Both the position numbers and the translations under genes were made by a program. A DNA stretch of 64,000 nucleotides from NCBI GenBank assembly GCA_963799365.1, contig CAWCWV010000015.1, positions 186,001-250,000 of the forward strand. Direction: 5' to 3'. The notes below the pieces were generated by a model. The model was not told the DNA's origin and searched no databases. It was given only the letters and a program-made list of their open reading frames with translations. Shown here piece by piece: positions 9,711 through 19,106 of this stretch; the first letter of the stretch is position 1; each line of letters opens with the position of its first letter. The DNA comes from Marinirhabdus sp963799365 (GTDB taxonomy: Bacteria; Bacteroidota; Bacteroidia; Flavobacteriales; Flavobacteriaceae).

Positions 9711-11156
9711 ATGAAGAAACTAGCATTACACTGGAAAATTATCATTGGATTAGTACTGGGTGTTATTTGGGCATTAATATCCAGTAGCTTGGGATGGAGC
9801 CAGTTTACAATAGATTGGATTGCCCCTTTTGGAACTATTTTTATAAATCTGTTGAAGATGATTGCGGTTCCCTTGGTGTTGTTTTCGGTGATTAGCGGAG
9901 TTGCCAACATTGGAGATCCATCTAGTTTAGGACGCATGGGTGGGAAAACGCTTTTGGCCTATTTAATAACAACTGTTTTAGCGGTATCCATTGGGTTAAC
10001 TCTTGTAAATATTATTAAACCTGGTGCCTTAATAGATGATGATAGCCGAATTGATAACCGAATAAGTTATGAAATTTGGGCAAGCGAACAAGGCTATCAA
10101 ATTAAGGATGGGATTAATTATTTACAAGAACCAGAATTTATGGAACGCGCCCAGCGTATTACAGATCTTTCTAAAAGTGAATTGAGAGATGCATCTGTTT
10201 CAGAAAAAATGGAAACTGCCAATATGACCAAGGATGCCGGACCTTTGCAAGCATTGGTAGATTTAGTACCGCAAAACTTTTTTAAATCGCTAGGGGAAAA
10301 TGGGCTTATGTTACAGATTATATTCTTCTCCTTGTTTTTTGGAATTTGTTTGCTTTTTATCCCAAATGAAAAATCCCAACCCGTTACAAAAGTTGTGGAC
10401 AGCATCATGGAGGTTTTTCTTAAAATGGTTGACTTTGTGATGCAAGCTGCACCATTTTTCGTTTTTGCATTACTTGCTGGTGTAGTTAGTAAAATGGCAG
10501 GAGATGATATTGGTAAAGTATATGAGATTTTTAAAGGCTTGAGTTGGTACTCTCTAACAGTAGTAATTGGTTTGTTCTTTATGATTTTTATTGTATACCC
10601 GCTAATCTTAAAAATATTTGTAAAAAAAATTCCTTACAAAGGCTTTTTTAAAGCTATAAGTCCAGCACAGACCTTAGCCTTTTCAACTTCTAGTAGTGCG
10701 GCTACATTACCAGTAACTATGGAATGTGTAGAAGAAAATCTTGGTGTAGATAAAAAGATCACAAGCTTTGTTTTGCCAATTGGTGCCACGGTAAATATGG
10801 ATGGTACTTGTTTATACCAAGCCGTAGCTGTAGTGTTTTTAGCACAGCTGCACATGATAGACTTAACTTTGGGACAACAATTAGTTATAGTGGTCACCGC
10901 AACCCTAGCTTCAATAGGTTCTGCTGCTGTGCCTAGCGCTGGTTTGGTGATGCTCATTATTGTACTAGACTCTGTAGGATTAAATCCGGCTTGGATTGCT
11001 ATCATATTTCCAGTAGATAGAATTTTGGATATGATTCGCACTGTTGTAAATGTCACTGGAGATGCCACGGTTTCAACAATAATTGCAAATGGCGAAGGTA
11101 TGTTGCATTACCAAGATCAAGATCCTTCTGAGACTTTTGACTTGGATTCTGAATAG
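9711..11156 (+). CDS. Dicarboxylate/amino acid:cation symporter (DAACS family)
   Basis: 481 residues with the multi-helix topology of GltP/DctA-type symporters. Diagnostic segments are the serine-rich re-entrant loop AFSTSSSAATLP and the VLPIGATVNMDGTCLYQ helix, followed by a second loop GSAAVPSAGLVML and a helix ending VNVTGDATVSTIIA. It should import glutamate, aspartate or C4-dicarboxylates with Na+ or H+ across the inner membrane. An insertion of about 70 polar residues after TM3 (around residues 105-180) is longer than in E. coli GltP and is common in Bacteroidota members. The substrate cannot be settled from sequence alone. Confidence 0.92.
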   Translation: MKKLALHWKIIIGLVLGVIWALISSSLGWSQFTIDWIAPFGTIFINLLKMIAVPLVLFSVISGVANIGDPSSLGRMGGKTLLAYLITTVLAVSIGLTLVNIIKPGALIDDDSRIDNRISYEIWASEQGYQIKDGINYLQEPEFMERAQRITDLSKSELRDASVSEKMETANMTKDAGPLQALVDLVPQNFFKSLGENGLMLQIIFFSLFFGICLLFIPNEKSQPVTKVVDSIMEVFLKMVDFVMQAAPFFVFALLAGVVSKMAGDDIGKVYEIFKGLSWYSLTVVIGLFFMIFIVYPLILKIFVKKIPYKGFFKAISPAQTLAFSTSSSAATLPVTMECVEENLGVDKKITSFVLPIGATVNMDGTCLYQAVAVVFLAQLHMIDLTLGQQLVIVVTATLASIGSAAVPSAGLVMLIIVLDSVGLNPAWIAIIFPVDRILDMIRTVVNVTGDATVSTIIANGEGMLHYQDQDPSETFDLDSE

Positions 11157-11269
11157 TAACGTATAAAAATGTTGGACACAGAATTTTAGGAATGTAGATT
11201 TTCAGATTACAAAATTATTCGTATCTTTATTACGATTTTACTCCCCAGTTTGTCTAAAAACATACTGGT

Positions 11270-12067
11270 ATGAAAAATTATATAATCACTTCCCTTTTCT
11301 TTATCGTTTCATTTTCTAGTTTTTCTCAGGTTGGGATTGGTACTGTTACACCTTCTCCAAGGTCTGCGTTGGAAATAAGCAGTACTTCAAATGGTGGTTT
11401 AAGCTATGCAGGTTTTTTACCTCCTCGAGTTTCAACTGTTGCACAAAGAAACATAATAAGCCCAGGATTTAGCGATGTGGGAATGCTCATTTTTGTAGAA
11501 GCTATTGGCTGTTTGCAACTATGGGATGGTGATTCTTGGGAAGATATTACTTGCGTTACTGTAGCAACACCAGAAATTTGGATCAATGAAATTCATTACG
11601 ACAATGTTGGTGCGGATGTCGGAGAAGGTTTTGAAATAGCAGGTGCGGCAGGAACAGACTTGAGCGATTATCAAATGGTTCGCTATAGTGGTAATGGAGC
11701 AGGTAGTGCTGTTACCACAGGTACGCCTATAAATTTATTCGGACTTCTTCCAGATGAAGGTACAGGCTTTGGAGCTGTCGCAATACTGAACACATTGCAA
11801 AATGACGACGAAGGGTTAGCGCTAGTACGGATTTCAACAGGAAATGTGATTCAGTTTTTAAGCTATGAAGACAGTTTTATAGCAACCAATGGCCCAGCAA
11901 TGGGAATGCTTTCCGAAGACATTGGAGTTGCCGAATCTAATACCACAACTCCTGCAGGGAGTTCTATGCAACTAGTAGGTACAGGGAGTGAATATGTAGA
12001 TTTTACTTGGACAACGGGTAGTGTAGCAAATTTTGGCACGATTAATACAGGGCAAGTGATTAATTGA
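11270..12067 (+). CDS. Secreted protein with N-terminal FLPPR-type region and lamin-tail-like domain
   Basis: 265 residues. A signal peptide ends at SSFSQ (about residue 20). Next comes the QVGIGTVTPSPRSALEIS...GFLPPR...GML segment that begins many Bacteroidota surface proteins. From about residue 103, WINEIHYDNVGADVGEGFEIAG matches the start of lamin-tail (LTD) domains. There is no T9SS sorting domain at the C-terminus, which ends NTGQVIN, so final localisation is unclear. It is a single gene; a TATCTTTA sequence at 11222-11229 may be its -7 element. No catalytic function can be assigned. Confidence 0.7.
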   Translation: MKNYIITSLFFIVSFSSFSQVGIGTVTPSPRSALEISSTSNGGLSYAGFLPPRVSTVAQRNIISPGFSDVGMLIFVEAIGCLQLWDGDSWEDITCVTVATPEIWINEIHYDNVGADVGEGFEIAGAAGTDLSDYQMVRYSGNGAGSAVTTGTPINLFGLLPDEGTGFGAVAILNTLQNDDEGLALVRISTGNVIQFLSYEDSFIATNGPAMGMLSEDIGVAESNTTTPAGSSMQLVGTGSEYVDFTWTTGSVANFGTINTGQVIN

Positions 12068-12152
12068 TATTTTCAGTAATGCTTTTAAGAATTATGTTGT
12101 TGTTCCTATAACTTTTAGTATTTTGGTTTTCCTAATCTAGAAAACCAACCTT

Positions 12153-13181
12153 ATGAACGTTTGTTTCATTATGTATCCCTGGGACGAAATGGATCCTGAA
12201 AACGACTCCACGCTTGCAATGATTCAAGAATTTGCGAAACGCGGTCACGGTCTAGCCATTACAACCCCCGCCAATCTTACCATTAGAGATAGTGTTGCAT
12301 TTGCTTTTAGCCGGTGTTTAAAACGAATGGAGAAAGTACCTAATAAACTTACCTCCTTCCACAAAAAAGCAGCATTTTACGACGAAATGTTACCCATGGC
12401 AGGTTTTGACGTAATTATTCTACGAAGTAATCCGCCATTAGATATGATTATGCTGAATTTTTTAGACAGCGTGAAAGACGATGTGTTTATTATGAATGAC
12501 CTTGACGGAATTAGACGCGCCAATAATAAGCTATACACCGCAGTTTTTGAAGATGACAAGAATGAATTTATTCCAAGAACTCACGTAACTAAGAATAAAG
12601 AATATCTCAAGAAAACAATTAAAGAAGGACCAGACAGGATGATTCTGAAACCTCTGAACGGCTATGGAGGATCTGGAGTAATCCTAATTGAAAAGAGAGC
12701 TATGAAGAGTATAAACTCATTGCTGGATTTTTATATAGATAATAAAGATGGAACTTCCAACTATGTTATTCTTCAAGATTATATAGAAGGTGCCGAGAAA
12801 GGAGATGTGCGAATTTTGTTACTAAATGGGCAACCCATAGGTGCTATGGCTCGTGTACCCGGAGAAGAAGATCACCGGAGTAATGTATCGGCTGGTGGCT
12901 CAGTACGTAAACACACTTTATCCCAGCAGGAAAAAGAATTATGTAGAAAAATAGGTCCAAAACTAGTGAAAGATGGGCTCTATTTCTGTGGAATTGATGT
13001 GATAGGTGGCATGTTGGTAGAAGTGAACGTAATGTCACCAGGTGGGATAACCTACATTAACAAGGTATATAAAACCCGTGTCCAGGAAAAAATTATCGAT
13101 TTTGTGGAAGATAAAGTTGAAGAACGGGTTACTGCCTTTGAGCGTAGGACAAAATTGAGAAAACATGTGAGTGATGCTTGA
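12153..13181 (+). CDS. Glutathione-synthetase-like ATP-grasp ligase
   Basis: 342 residues. The layout follows prokaryotic glutathione synthetase: an N-terminal pre-ATP-grasp domain (MNVCFIMYPWDEMDPENDST), the ATP-binding loop KPLNGYGGSGV near residue 170, ARVPGEEDHRSNVSAGGS (substrate and phosphate loop), and metal-binding FCGIDVIGGMLVEVNVMSPGG near 287-307. The family forms amide bonds between a carboxylate and an amine using ATP. No GshA-like partner is nearby and the lineage uses bacillithiol (bshA at 2318), so true glutathione synthesis is doubtful. The next two genes, an N-formylglutamate amidohydrolase-like enzyme and a DUF1704 peptidase, suggest a dedicated peptide-modifying cassette. 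A 252-base spacer separates it from them. Confidence 0.85.
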   Translation: MNVCFIMYPWDEMDPENDSTLAMIQEFAKRGHGLAITTPANLTIRDSVAFAFSRCLKRMEKVPNKLTSFHKKAAFYDEMLPMAGFDVIILRSNPPLDMIMLNFLDSVKDDVFIMNDLDGIRRANNKLYTAVFEDDKNEFIPRTHVTKNKEYLKKTIKEGPDRMILKPLNGYGGSGVILIEKRAMKSINSLLDFYIDNKDGTSNYVILQDYIEGAEKGDVRILLLNGQPIGAMARVPGEEDHRSNVSAGGSVRKHTLSQQEKELCRKIGPKLVKDGLYFCGIDVIGGMLVEVNVMSPGGITYINKVYKTRVQEKIIDFVEDKVEERVTAFERRTKLRKHVSDA

Positions 13182-13183
13182 TA

Positions 13184-13433
13184 GTTAACTAGTGAATTGG
13201 TTAATTAGTAGATTAGGTAACTAGTAATTTGGTGCGTTAGTATACTCGTGGGTGATAGTCCATATTGACGCATTTTATTAAAAAGTGATTTTTTATCAAG
13301 ATATATTGGATATACTTTAAAATAAAAAAAAATGATCTATTAGCTAAGACACAATTATATTAGAGTATCAAAAAACTCTATAAATCACTAAAATTACCCA
13401 ATTACCCAATTACCCAATTACCAAATACACAAT
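13184..13433. repeat. Intergenic spacer with 8-base tandem repeat and degenerate inverted copy
   Basis: Bases 13392-13423 are four copies of AATTACCC (the last ends in A). Bases 13186-13235 hold a decayed array of related TAACTAGT/AATTGGT units in the opposite sense, so the spacer has an imperfect long inverted-repeat character. No gene fits here. The array ends about 10 bases before the next start codon. Confidence 0.7.
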
Positions 13434-14264
13434 ATGCTCCGTCTCTCCATTTCAGAAATCATCGCTAGAATTTCAGCAGAAGAAACCTTTGAAGCAGTTG
13501 CAAAAGATTATTCATTCACACTTAAAATTGACAAGTATGTACCCTACGCCTGTGGAGCGGTGCATGATGGGCATCAATTCAGGAAAGAACTATGGACTAA
13601 TTGCTTACATACCGAATACGAACGCTGGTTTGAGGAAGACCCCTGTACCAAAGAATTTATCAAAACGCATCCCATAGTCATTGCAGGTTGTGATAGCCGA
13701 TTTGAATATGATCTGAACCGTGATCCCGAAAATGCAATCTACGAGGATGCCTGGGGCAAAAAGCTTTGGAAACAACCACTCGATCCTGTACAACATAATA
13801 AAAGTTTGGAAAAACATGCTGCATTTTATAGCGTTGTTCACGTGTTGATGCAAAAATTGGAAGAGATATTTGGCGTTGTGGTAGTGTATGATATGCACAG
13901 CTATAACTGGCGCAGATGGGATAGGGAAGTACCCGTGATCAATCTGGGAACATCAAATATTGACAATTTGCGGTTTAGGGATTCAGTTGAAAAATGGCGG
14001 CAATCGCTGTCGGAATTAGAGTTACCTAATGCTATTGAATCGACTTCAAAAATTAACGACACCTTCCAGGGCAATGGGTATTTCTTAAAATATATTACGC
14101 AGAACTTTAAAAATACCTTAGTTTTGGCGACTGAATTTAAGAAAATTTATTGTGACGAGTTGCGTCAAATAGTATATCCTGATGTGGTACACGCTATAGA
14201 ACATCAACTTCAGCACAGAGTAAAAGCACACGCAGACTTATTTTACCAGACCTTCAAAAGTTAA
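13434..14264 (+). CDS. N-formylglutamate amidohydrolase-family protein
   Basis: 276 residues with features of the HutG-like amidohydrolase family (FGase fold): GAVHDGHQFR near residue 41, CDSRFEYDLNR near 83 in place of the SR...DxNR motif, YDMHSYNWRR near 150 with the metal-binding DxH, and a late acidic ATEFKKIY. The family removes N-formyl or N-acyl groups from glutamate-like substrates with a bound zinc. No histidine-degradation genes are near. The gene is followed after only two bases by a DUF1704 metallopeptidase and preceded by an ATP-grasp ligase, so a linked reaction is more likely than histidine catabolism. Confidence 0.83.
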   Translation: MLRLSISEIIARISAEETFEAVAKDYSFTLKIDKYVPYACGAVHDGHQFRKELWTNCLHTEYERWFEEDPCTKEFIKTHPIVIAGCDSRFEYDLNRDPENAIYEDAWGKKLWKQPLDPVQHNKSLEKHAAFYSVVHVLMQKLEEIFGVVVVYDMHSYNWRRWDREVPVINLGTSNIDNLRFRDSVEKWRQSLSELELPNAIESTSKINDTFQGNGYFLKYITQNFKNTLVLATEFKKIYCDELRQIVYPDVVHAIEHQLQHRVKAHADLFYQTFKS

Positions 14265-14266
14265 TT

Positions 14267-15430
14267 ATGGCAATTGCCGAAGAAATATTACAAAAGCATC
14301 CCAACCTTTTTAGAATCGATTTCAATTTGAACAAACTCGTTCAAAAAATCGAATTGCTTAACTACATAAATCCTATAAACATTGAAGCTGAGAAGCGAAA
14401 TTTCTTTGCCTCTAAATACAATATAAATCCAAATTTTAAATACCGGAAAATAGATTTTAATGCGCATACACTTCAGCAACAACTATTTACTCAGGACATA
14501 GATAGTATTAAAGATGCTATAAGTCGAAATTTTTATAGGGATGTTATTTACGATTATTCTGGGGTAATACAGTGTATTGAAACCATTGGAAAAGGGCAGA
14601 AATTTTATTATAACGCACTGAAATCTTTCGGAACACCCACCGAAAAAGATGTTGAAAATGCCAGGTTTATTCTTCATTTTAAAGATGAAGAGTACGATAG
14701 TGAGATGTTTCCTGTATTTAATGTGGATGAAGCCGCTACTTATTTTGATGAATTTACGAAGCGCTACGATTTTAAGTTCAACATAAAGTTGTCCACTAAA
14801 ATTTCAGCAGCAGCGATGGTACAGAACAATACACAAACGCTCATCTTAAAAAAGAATCATAGATTTAGTGCCAACCAGTTAAAAGTATTGGCAAACCACG
14901 AGATTGGCGTCCATATGGTGACTACATTTAATGGCTTGAGCCAATCCTTAAAAATTTTCCATAATGGATTCCCAAACAATGTGGAAACCCAAGAAGGCTT
15001 GGCGGTTTTTAGTGAGTATATGAGTGGTTGTCTAACATTATACAGGCTTAAAGAACTGGCATATCGAGTAATGGCAGCAGATAGTTTACGTAAAGGTTTC
15101 AACTTTTGTGATACGTTCGATCTTTTGCACAATCAATACAAACTAAATAGGGAGGAAGCTTACAATATTACACTTAGAGCACATCGTGGAGGAGGTTTTA
15201 CAAAGGATTATATGTACCTCACTGGGTTGAAAAAAGTATACGATAGTTATTATAAAAATGAAAGTCTAGATCCTTTGTTAACTGGAAAGATTTCCTTAGA
15301 GCATACAGATATTGTGAAAAAATGGCAAGCTGAAGGACTAGCAAACCCTATTACTTATACCAACTTCGCTTTTGAGCGTAACAATAACGGTAGTGAAAAA
15401 CTTGATTTTATTTTAAAGAATTTAAAATAA
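14267..15430 (+). CDS. DUF1704 (QEGLA-motif) zinc metallopeptidase-like protein
   Basis: 387 residues. The zinc site is plain: HEIGVH (His211, Glu212, His216) followed by QEGLA with Glu243 as likely third ligand. Bacterial members are annotated as 'flavohemoglobin expression-modulating QEGLA motif protein'; the eukaryotic DUF1704 protein MATCAP (KIAA0895L) is a tubulin tyrosine carboxypeptidase. There is no signal peptide, so it acts in the cytosol. It is translationally close to the amidohydrolase-like gene (2-base gap). Its substrate is unknown; a carboxypeptidase acting on a product of the ATP-grasp ligase two genes upstream is an inference. Confidence 0.87.
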   Translation: MAIAEEILQKHPNLFRIDFNLNKLVQKIELLNYINPINIEAEKRNFFASKYNINPNFKYRKIDFNAHTLQQQLFTQDIDSIKDAISRNFYRDVIYDYSGVIQCIETIGKGQKFYYNALKSFGTPTEKDVENARFILHFKDEEYDSEMFPVFNVDEAATYFDEFTKRYDFKFNIKLSTKISAAAMVQNNTQTLILKKNHRFSANQLKVLANHEIGVHMVTTFNGLSQSLKIFHNGFPNNVETQEGLAVFSEYMSGCLTLYRLKELAYRVMAADSLRKGFNFCDTFDLLHNQYKLNREEAYNITLRAHRGGGFTKDYMYLTGLKKVYDSYYKNESLDPLLTGKISLEHTDIVKKWQAEGLANPITYTNFAFERNNNGSEKLDFILKNLK

Positions 15431-15439
15431 TCCATAAAA

Positions 15440-15463
15440 AAGAGCGGGTTAACACCCGCTCTT
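15440..15463 (-). terminator. Rho-independent terminator of the T9SS propeller gene
   Basis: Perfect stem AGAGCGGGT/ACCCGCTCT (15441-15449 with 15454-15462), TAAC loop. The A-run at 15434-15440 becomes a T-run on the minus strand, so it ends the leftward gene at 15494. It may also limit read-through from the DUF1704 gene. Confidence 0.85.
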
Positions 15464-15493
15464 ACCTAAATAACCAATAAACTTTTATACAAT

Positions 15494-18391
15494 TTATTGT
15501 TTCACTAACCTACGTGTGGAAGTTTGCCCTTGCACCTGTACTTGAACAAGATACATTCCTGCAGTTAGTTGCGAAATATTAATTTCGGCTTTTACTGTTG
15601 ATGGTGTTAGGTTTAAAACCTTTTGTCCAAGAACAGAATACAACGTAATATGCTCGATCACTTCAGCAGAACCTGAATCTATTGTTACGGTAGCTGATGC
15701 TGGATTTGGATACACAGAAAAAGTACTTGCCACATTTTCTGAAGTTCCAAGAAAGAAATCCCCATCTATTACAATATCGGTTATACCTTCAGTATTGGCT
15801 ACATACACATAATATGCCTGACCTACAGTTACCAGGATACTGGCGTCCGCACCTGGAACACATTGATTATCGAAATAATTTACTAAACTTAAATCCGTCT
15901 CCACAGCACTTTCATTGGGTGCGGTGTAAAACGTAACTGAAGTAAATCCTGCGGGAGAAGTAACTGATGCTGTTGCAGTACCATTTTGTTCTGGAACAAA
16001 ATTATACCAAACACCTAATACTCCGGCATTATCACAACCCGTAGGTGTACCTGCTTCTACAGTGGCACCTGGCATAGGAACTGCTAGATCTGTATAAGGG
16101 AATCCTATTTCATCTACATCTATACTATTAGCTATCATATCGTTTGCAGGTGGTACAGGAATACAAGTTAAATTAAGTGAAAAATCTCCTGTATTGGCTC
16201 CAAATCCATGTACAAGAATATAATAGGTAGTGTTACCATCGCCTTGGAAAGTCACTTCAGATTGCAGGCCGCAGGAGTCGTCATTATCAATTTCACAAAC
16301 TAATGCGCCACAATCACCGCTGTATACGGTTATCTTACTGTCAAAGGTAGTTGCCCCATCACATAATGATACGGTATAATCTGTAACCAAACCACTTGTA
16401 TCGTTTAACGTGTACCAAACGCCAGGAGCGGTAATATCTGTCGTACAAACGGGAGCTGCAGTGTCTTCCGTTGCATCATTGGTAGAACCGGTAACTGTAT
16501 CACCACACGTAATAGGTAGTGCTCCATCACAAAAATCATTTTCAGGAAGTTCCTGACAGGATACATTCATACTGAAATTTCCAGAGGCAGTGCCATTTCC
16601 TTCTACCATTATGATATAAGTGGCTGTACCGTCTGAAACAAATTGAACTTCAGATTGTGTTCCACAAGCGTCGTCATTCATGGCAATTTCGTTCATTAAA
16701 TCACAGGCGTCATAAATTCTGAGTACAGAGTCATAGTCTGTGCCCGTACATAATGAAACGGTTACAAGTTCAAGCGTTCCATTTCCTGTATAGCTATAAA
16801 ACTCGTCTGGAGCAGGGTTTCCACCGCTATCTGTATCGAAAATAGTTTCACCAGAAACTACATCACCACAAGTTACGGCAATAGCTTCAGTACACACATC
16901 GTTTCCTATGCTGAAAAGAAAATAGCGAGATACGTAGACATCAGAATTGGCAGTACTCGATTGCAAATCTTCACCTGCAAAAGGATCGAAATCTACCGTA
17001 TCTCTAAACATACCTATGGAGATAGTTTCCCCCACGGCATTAAAAAGTAATTCCTGATTATTTTCACGCTGGGGGCCCCCAATGGTCCAATGATTTTTAT
17101 AACTACCATCTAAGCCCATTTGTACAAAGAAATTATCTGTATTTCCATTAGAAGTAGTAATAGCGGTGTTTCCACTAGCATCAAAATCTGTTGTGCCTTC
17201 AAAGCTTCCCGATACATACAGATCTCCATTAGGCCCTTGGATAATTGAGTAAATTTCTTCTATACCGGTAGTTGTTTCACCACCTGTAACATAGCTCATC
17301 AAATAATTTCCATCAGTATCAAATTTTGAAAGAAAAGCGTCAAAATTACCGTTCGTGGTAACTGTATTGTCGCCTGTGGAAGGATCTAAATCTACAGTCC
17401 CTGTAATATTACCGCCGATATATATTTCGGAATTAATTTCAGTAATAATAGTAACGCCATCAAGACCGGTTCCTCCAAAAACACCACCCCATATATAGTT
17501 ACCATCGTTGTCAACTTTACTCACAAAAATGTCATCAGTTCCGTTGGTGGTATAATTATCTGTTCCAGCGCCTGTGTCAAGGTCTACCTGGTTTCTAAAT
17601 CTTCCTGTTACCAAAATATCTTCATTGGCATCTAATTCTATATCTTCAACTTCAACAATACCACCTGGGCCAGCGTATGTTTTTACGTAAACAAAATTAC
17701 CATCGGTATCTAATTTTAGTAAAAAACCATCTGATGATGAACCGCCGTCTGCAGAAAAAACGACATTATCCACAGCTGGGTCTGGGTCAAAATCGGCCAA
17801 AAGAAATGAACCTCCAATGTATACATTACCAGCGCTGTCTACCGCTATAGTTTGCGCATCTTCATTGATGGCACCAAATCCAAATGGGTTGCTCACTTGC
17901 TTTGCCCAGATAAATTGTTGATCACTATCTAATTTAATAACAAATAAATCCCTGCTCAATCCGGGAGCTGGTTGTAATATCGGGAATACGCCTGGTCCCG
18001 GGTCTGCATCAAATGGATTAGCTGGATTTGCACCTTGAAAGTAGCCTGTGATATACAAGTTGTCATTTGCATCTACAGCTAAGTCTATTACAATATCATC
18101 AAATCCACCTCCAAAACGGAGCACGTCCACTGGGTTGCCTTGACTATCATGGATAGTAACATACCCATCTGCATTTCCTCCTGCTGAGGTAATTGTGGTA
18201 GGACCAACTGTAAGGGTAGATTGAAATAATCCCCCTGTAAAAACAGTTCCTTCACTATCTGAAACCGAATGGTTTGCAGTGTCAATACCTAAGTCGCCAA
18301 ACGTAGAAGTCCCAAAGTATTCCTGGGCTATTCCACCGCTAGTGACCAGCAAGCATAGTATTAATTGTACTATTGTTTTCATTGTTTTCAT
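15494..18391 (-). CDS. Secreted SBBP-repeat beta-propeller protein with T9SS sorting domain
   Basis: 965 residues. The signal peptide is cleaved after GGIAQ (about residue 23). Residues about 25-500 are a chain of SBBP-type propeller blades, each with an NLYITGYF- or DLYVSGSF-like strand and Asp-rich loops. Two related beta-sandwich modules of about 110 residues follow (CGDVVSGET... and CGDTVTGST..., each with CTGTDYDS/CDGATTFDS, later YIIMVEG/YYILVHG). The last ~75 residues (FSVYPNPASATVTI...TAGMYLVQVQ...RLVKQ) form a type A T9SS sorting domain. It should be exported through the outer membrane and anchored or released. The role is probably adhesion or ligand binding; no catalytic motif is seen. 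Confidence 0.9.
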   Translation of the reverse strand: MKTMKTIVQLILCLLVTSGGIAQEYFGTSTFGDLGIDTANHSVSDSEGTVFTGGLFQSTLTVGPTTITSAGGNADGYVTIHDSQGNPVDVLRFGGGFDDIVIDLAVDANDNLYITGYFQGANPANPFDADPGPGVFPILQPAPGLSRDLFVIKLDSDQQFIWAKQVSNPFGFGAINEDAQTIAVDSAGNVYIGGSFLLADFDPDPAVDNVVFSADGGSSSDGFLLKLDTDGNFVYVKTYAGPGGIVEVEDIELDANEDILVTGRFRNQVDLDTGAGTDNYTTNGTDDIFVSKVDNDGNYIWGGVFGGTGLDGVTIITEINSEIYIGGNITGTVDLDPSTGDNTVTTNGNFDAFLSKFDTDGNYLMSYVTGGETTTGIEEIYSIIQGPNGDLYVSGSFEGTTDFDASGNTAITTSNGNTDNFFVQMGLDGSYKNHWTIGGPQRENNQELLFNAVGETISIGMFRDTVDFDPFAGEDLQSSTANSDVYVSRYFLFSIGNDVCTEAIAVTCGDVVSGETIFDTDSGGNPAPDEFYSYTGNGTLELVTVSLCTGTDYDSVLRIYDACDLMNEIAMNDDACGTQSEVQFVSDGTATYIIMVEGNGTASGNFSMNVSCQELPENDFCDGALPITCGDTVTGSTNDATEDTAAPVCTTDITAPGVWYTLNDTSGLVTDYTVSLCDGATTFDSKITVYSGDCGALVCEIDNDDSCGLQSEVTFQGDGNTTYYILVHGFGANTGDFSLNLTCIPVPPANDMIANSIDVDEIGFPYTDLAVPMPGATVEAGTPTGCDNAGVLGVWYNFVPEQNGTATASVTSPAGFTSVTFYTAPNESAVETDLSLVNYFDNQCVPGADASILVTVGQAYYVYVANTEGITDIVIDGDFFLGTSENVASTFSVYPNPASATVTIDSGSAEVIEHITLYSVLGQKVLNLTPSTVKAEINISQLTAGMYLVQVQVQGQTSTRRLVKQ

Positions 18392-18413
18392 TTTTTAAAG
18401 TATTTAATTAGTA

Positions 18414-19106
18414 TTAAGAAAGGTTAAATTGTAGTCCAATTCCTCGAACACTTTCAATAGAAATTGAGGGATCTTCTTTTAAATATTTTCTGATGCGACT
18501 TACAAACACATCCATACTTCTTCCTGAAAAGAAATCGGTCTTGCCCCAAACGTTGGAAAGTATATCTTCTCTTCGTAACAACTGATTTCTATTTTGGTAT
18601 AAGTAATAAAGTAGTTTAGCTTCTTTTTCAGTAATCGTTGAAGTATGGCTGTTTATGTTTAGTGTAAGGTTTGGATAGTTAAATACATACGCACCCATAT
18701 TCATTATTTCCTCTTCAATAGGAACACCATGAGATGTTTGTTGTGAGGCTCTTTTAATTATATTTTTCAATCGTAAGATCAGTTCTTCTGCTTCAAACGG
18801 TTTTACAATATAATCGTCGGCTCCTAGTTTTAAACCTCTTATACGGTCTTCCTTGGTTTTTCTGGCAGTAAGGAATAAAAATGGAATTTCAGGTTTAAGG
18901 TCGGTTATCTTCCCAGCTAAGGTAAAACCATCCATTATGGGCATCATAATATCTATGATACAAAGATCAAAATCGTTTTGCTTTATAATGGTATGCGCTT
19001 CTTCGCCGTGTAATGCCCAAGTGACAATGAATTTGTTCAATTCGAGGTAGTTTTTCAGCATTTTTCCAAAATCCTGATCGTCTTCAACTAAGAGTATATT
19101 TTTCAT
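18414..19106 (-). CDS. OmpR-family response regulator (RprY-like)
   Basis: 230 residues. The receiver domain has the acidic pocket Glu8/Asp9/Asp10, phospho-acceptor Asp52 in CIIDIMMP and Lys in IVKPFEAEE near residue 102. The C-terminal winged helix (about 130-230) has GRSMDVFVSRIRKYLKEDPSISIESVRGIG, the DNA-recognition and wing region of OmpR/PhoB proteins. The sequence is close in style to RprY of Bacteroides. Its start overlaps the end of the histidine kinase gene by 4 bases, so the pair is co-translated. It ends 23 bases before the start of the propeller protein gene, which lies downstream on the same strand and could be a target or simply co-transcribed. Confidence 0.93.
   Translation of the reverse strand: MKNILLVEDDQDFGKMLKNYLELNKFIVTWALHGEEAHTIIKQNDFDLCIIDIMMPIMDGFTLAGKITDLKPEIPFLFLTARKTKEDRIRGLKLGADDYIVKPFEAEELILRLKNIIKRASQQTSHGVPIEEEIMNMGAYVFNYPNLTLNINSHTSTITEKEAKLLYYLYQNRNQLLRREDILSNVWGKTDFFSGRSMDVFVSRIRKYLKEDPSISIESVRGIGLQFNLS

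Noticed and set aside
10634..11068. 144-codon frame antisense to the symporter gene
   Set aside because: It mirrors conserved TM codons of the symporter and shows no start signal or family pattern.
12153..13181. Assigning the gene as gshB for glutathione synthesis
   Set aside because: No gshA is seen, bacillithiol genes are present, and the neighbours suggest another amide-forming role.
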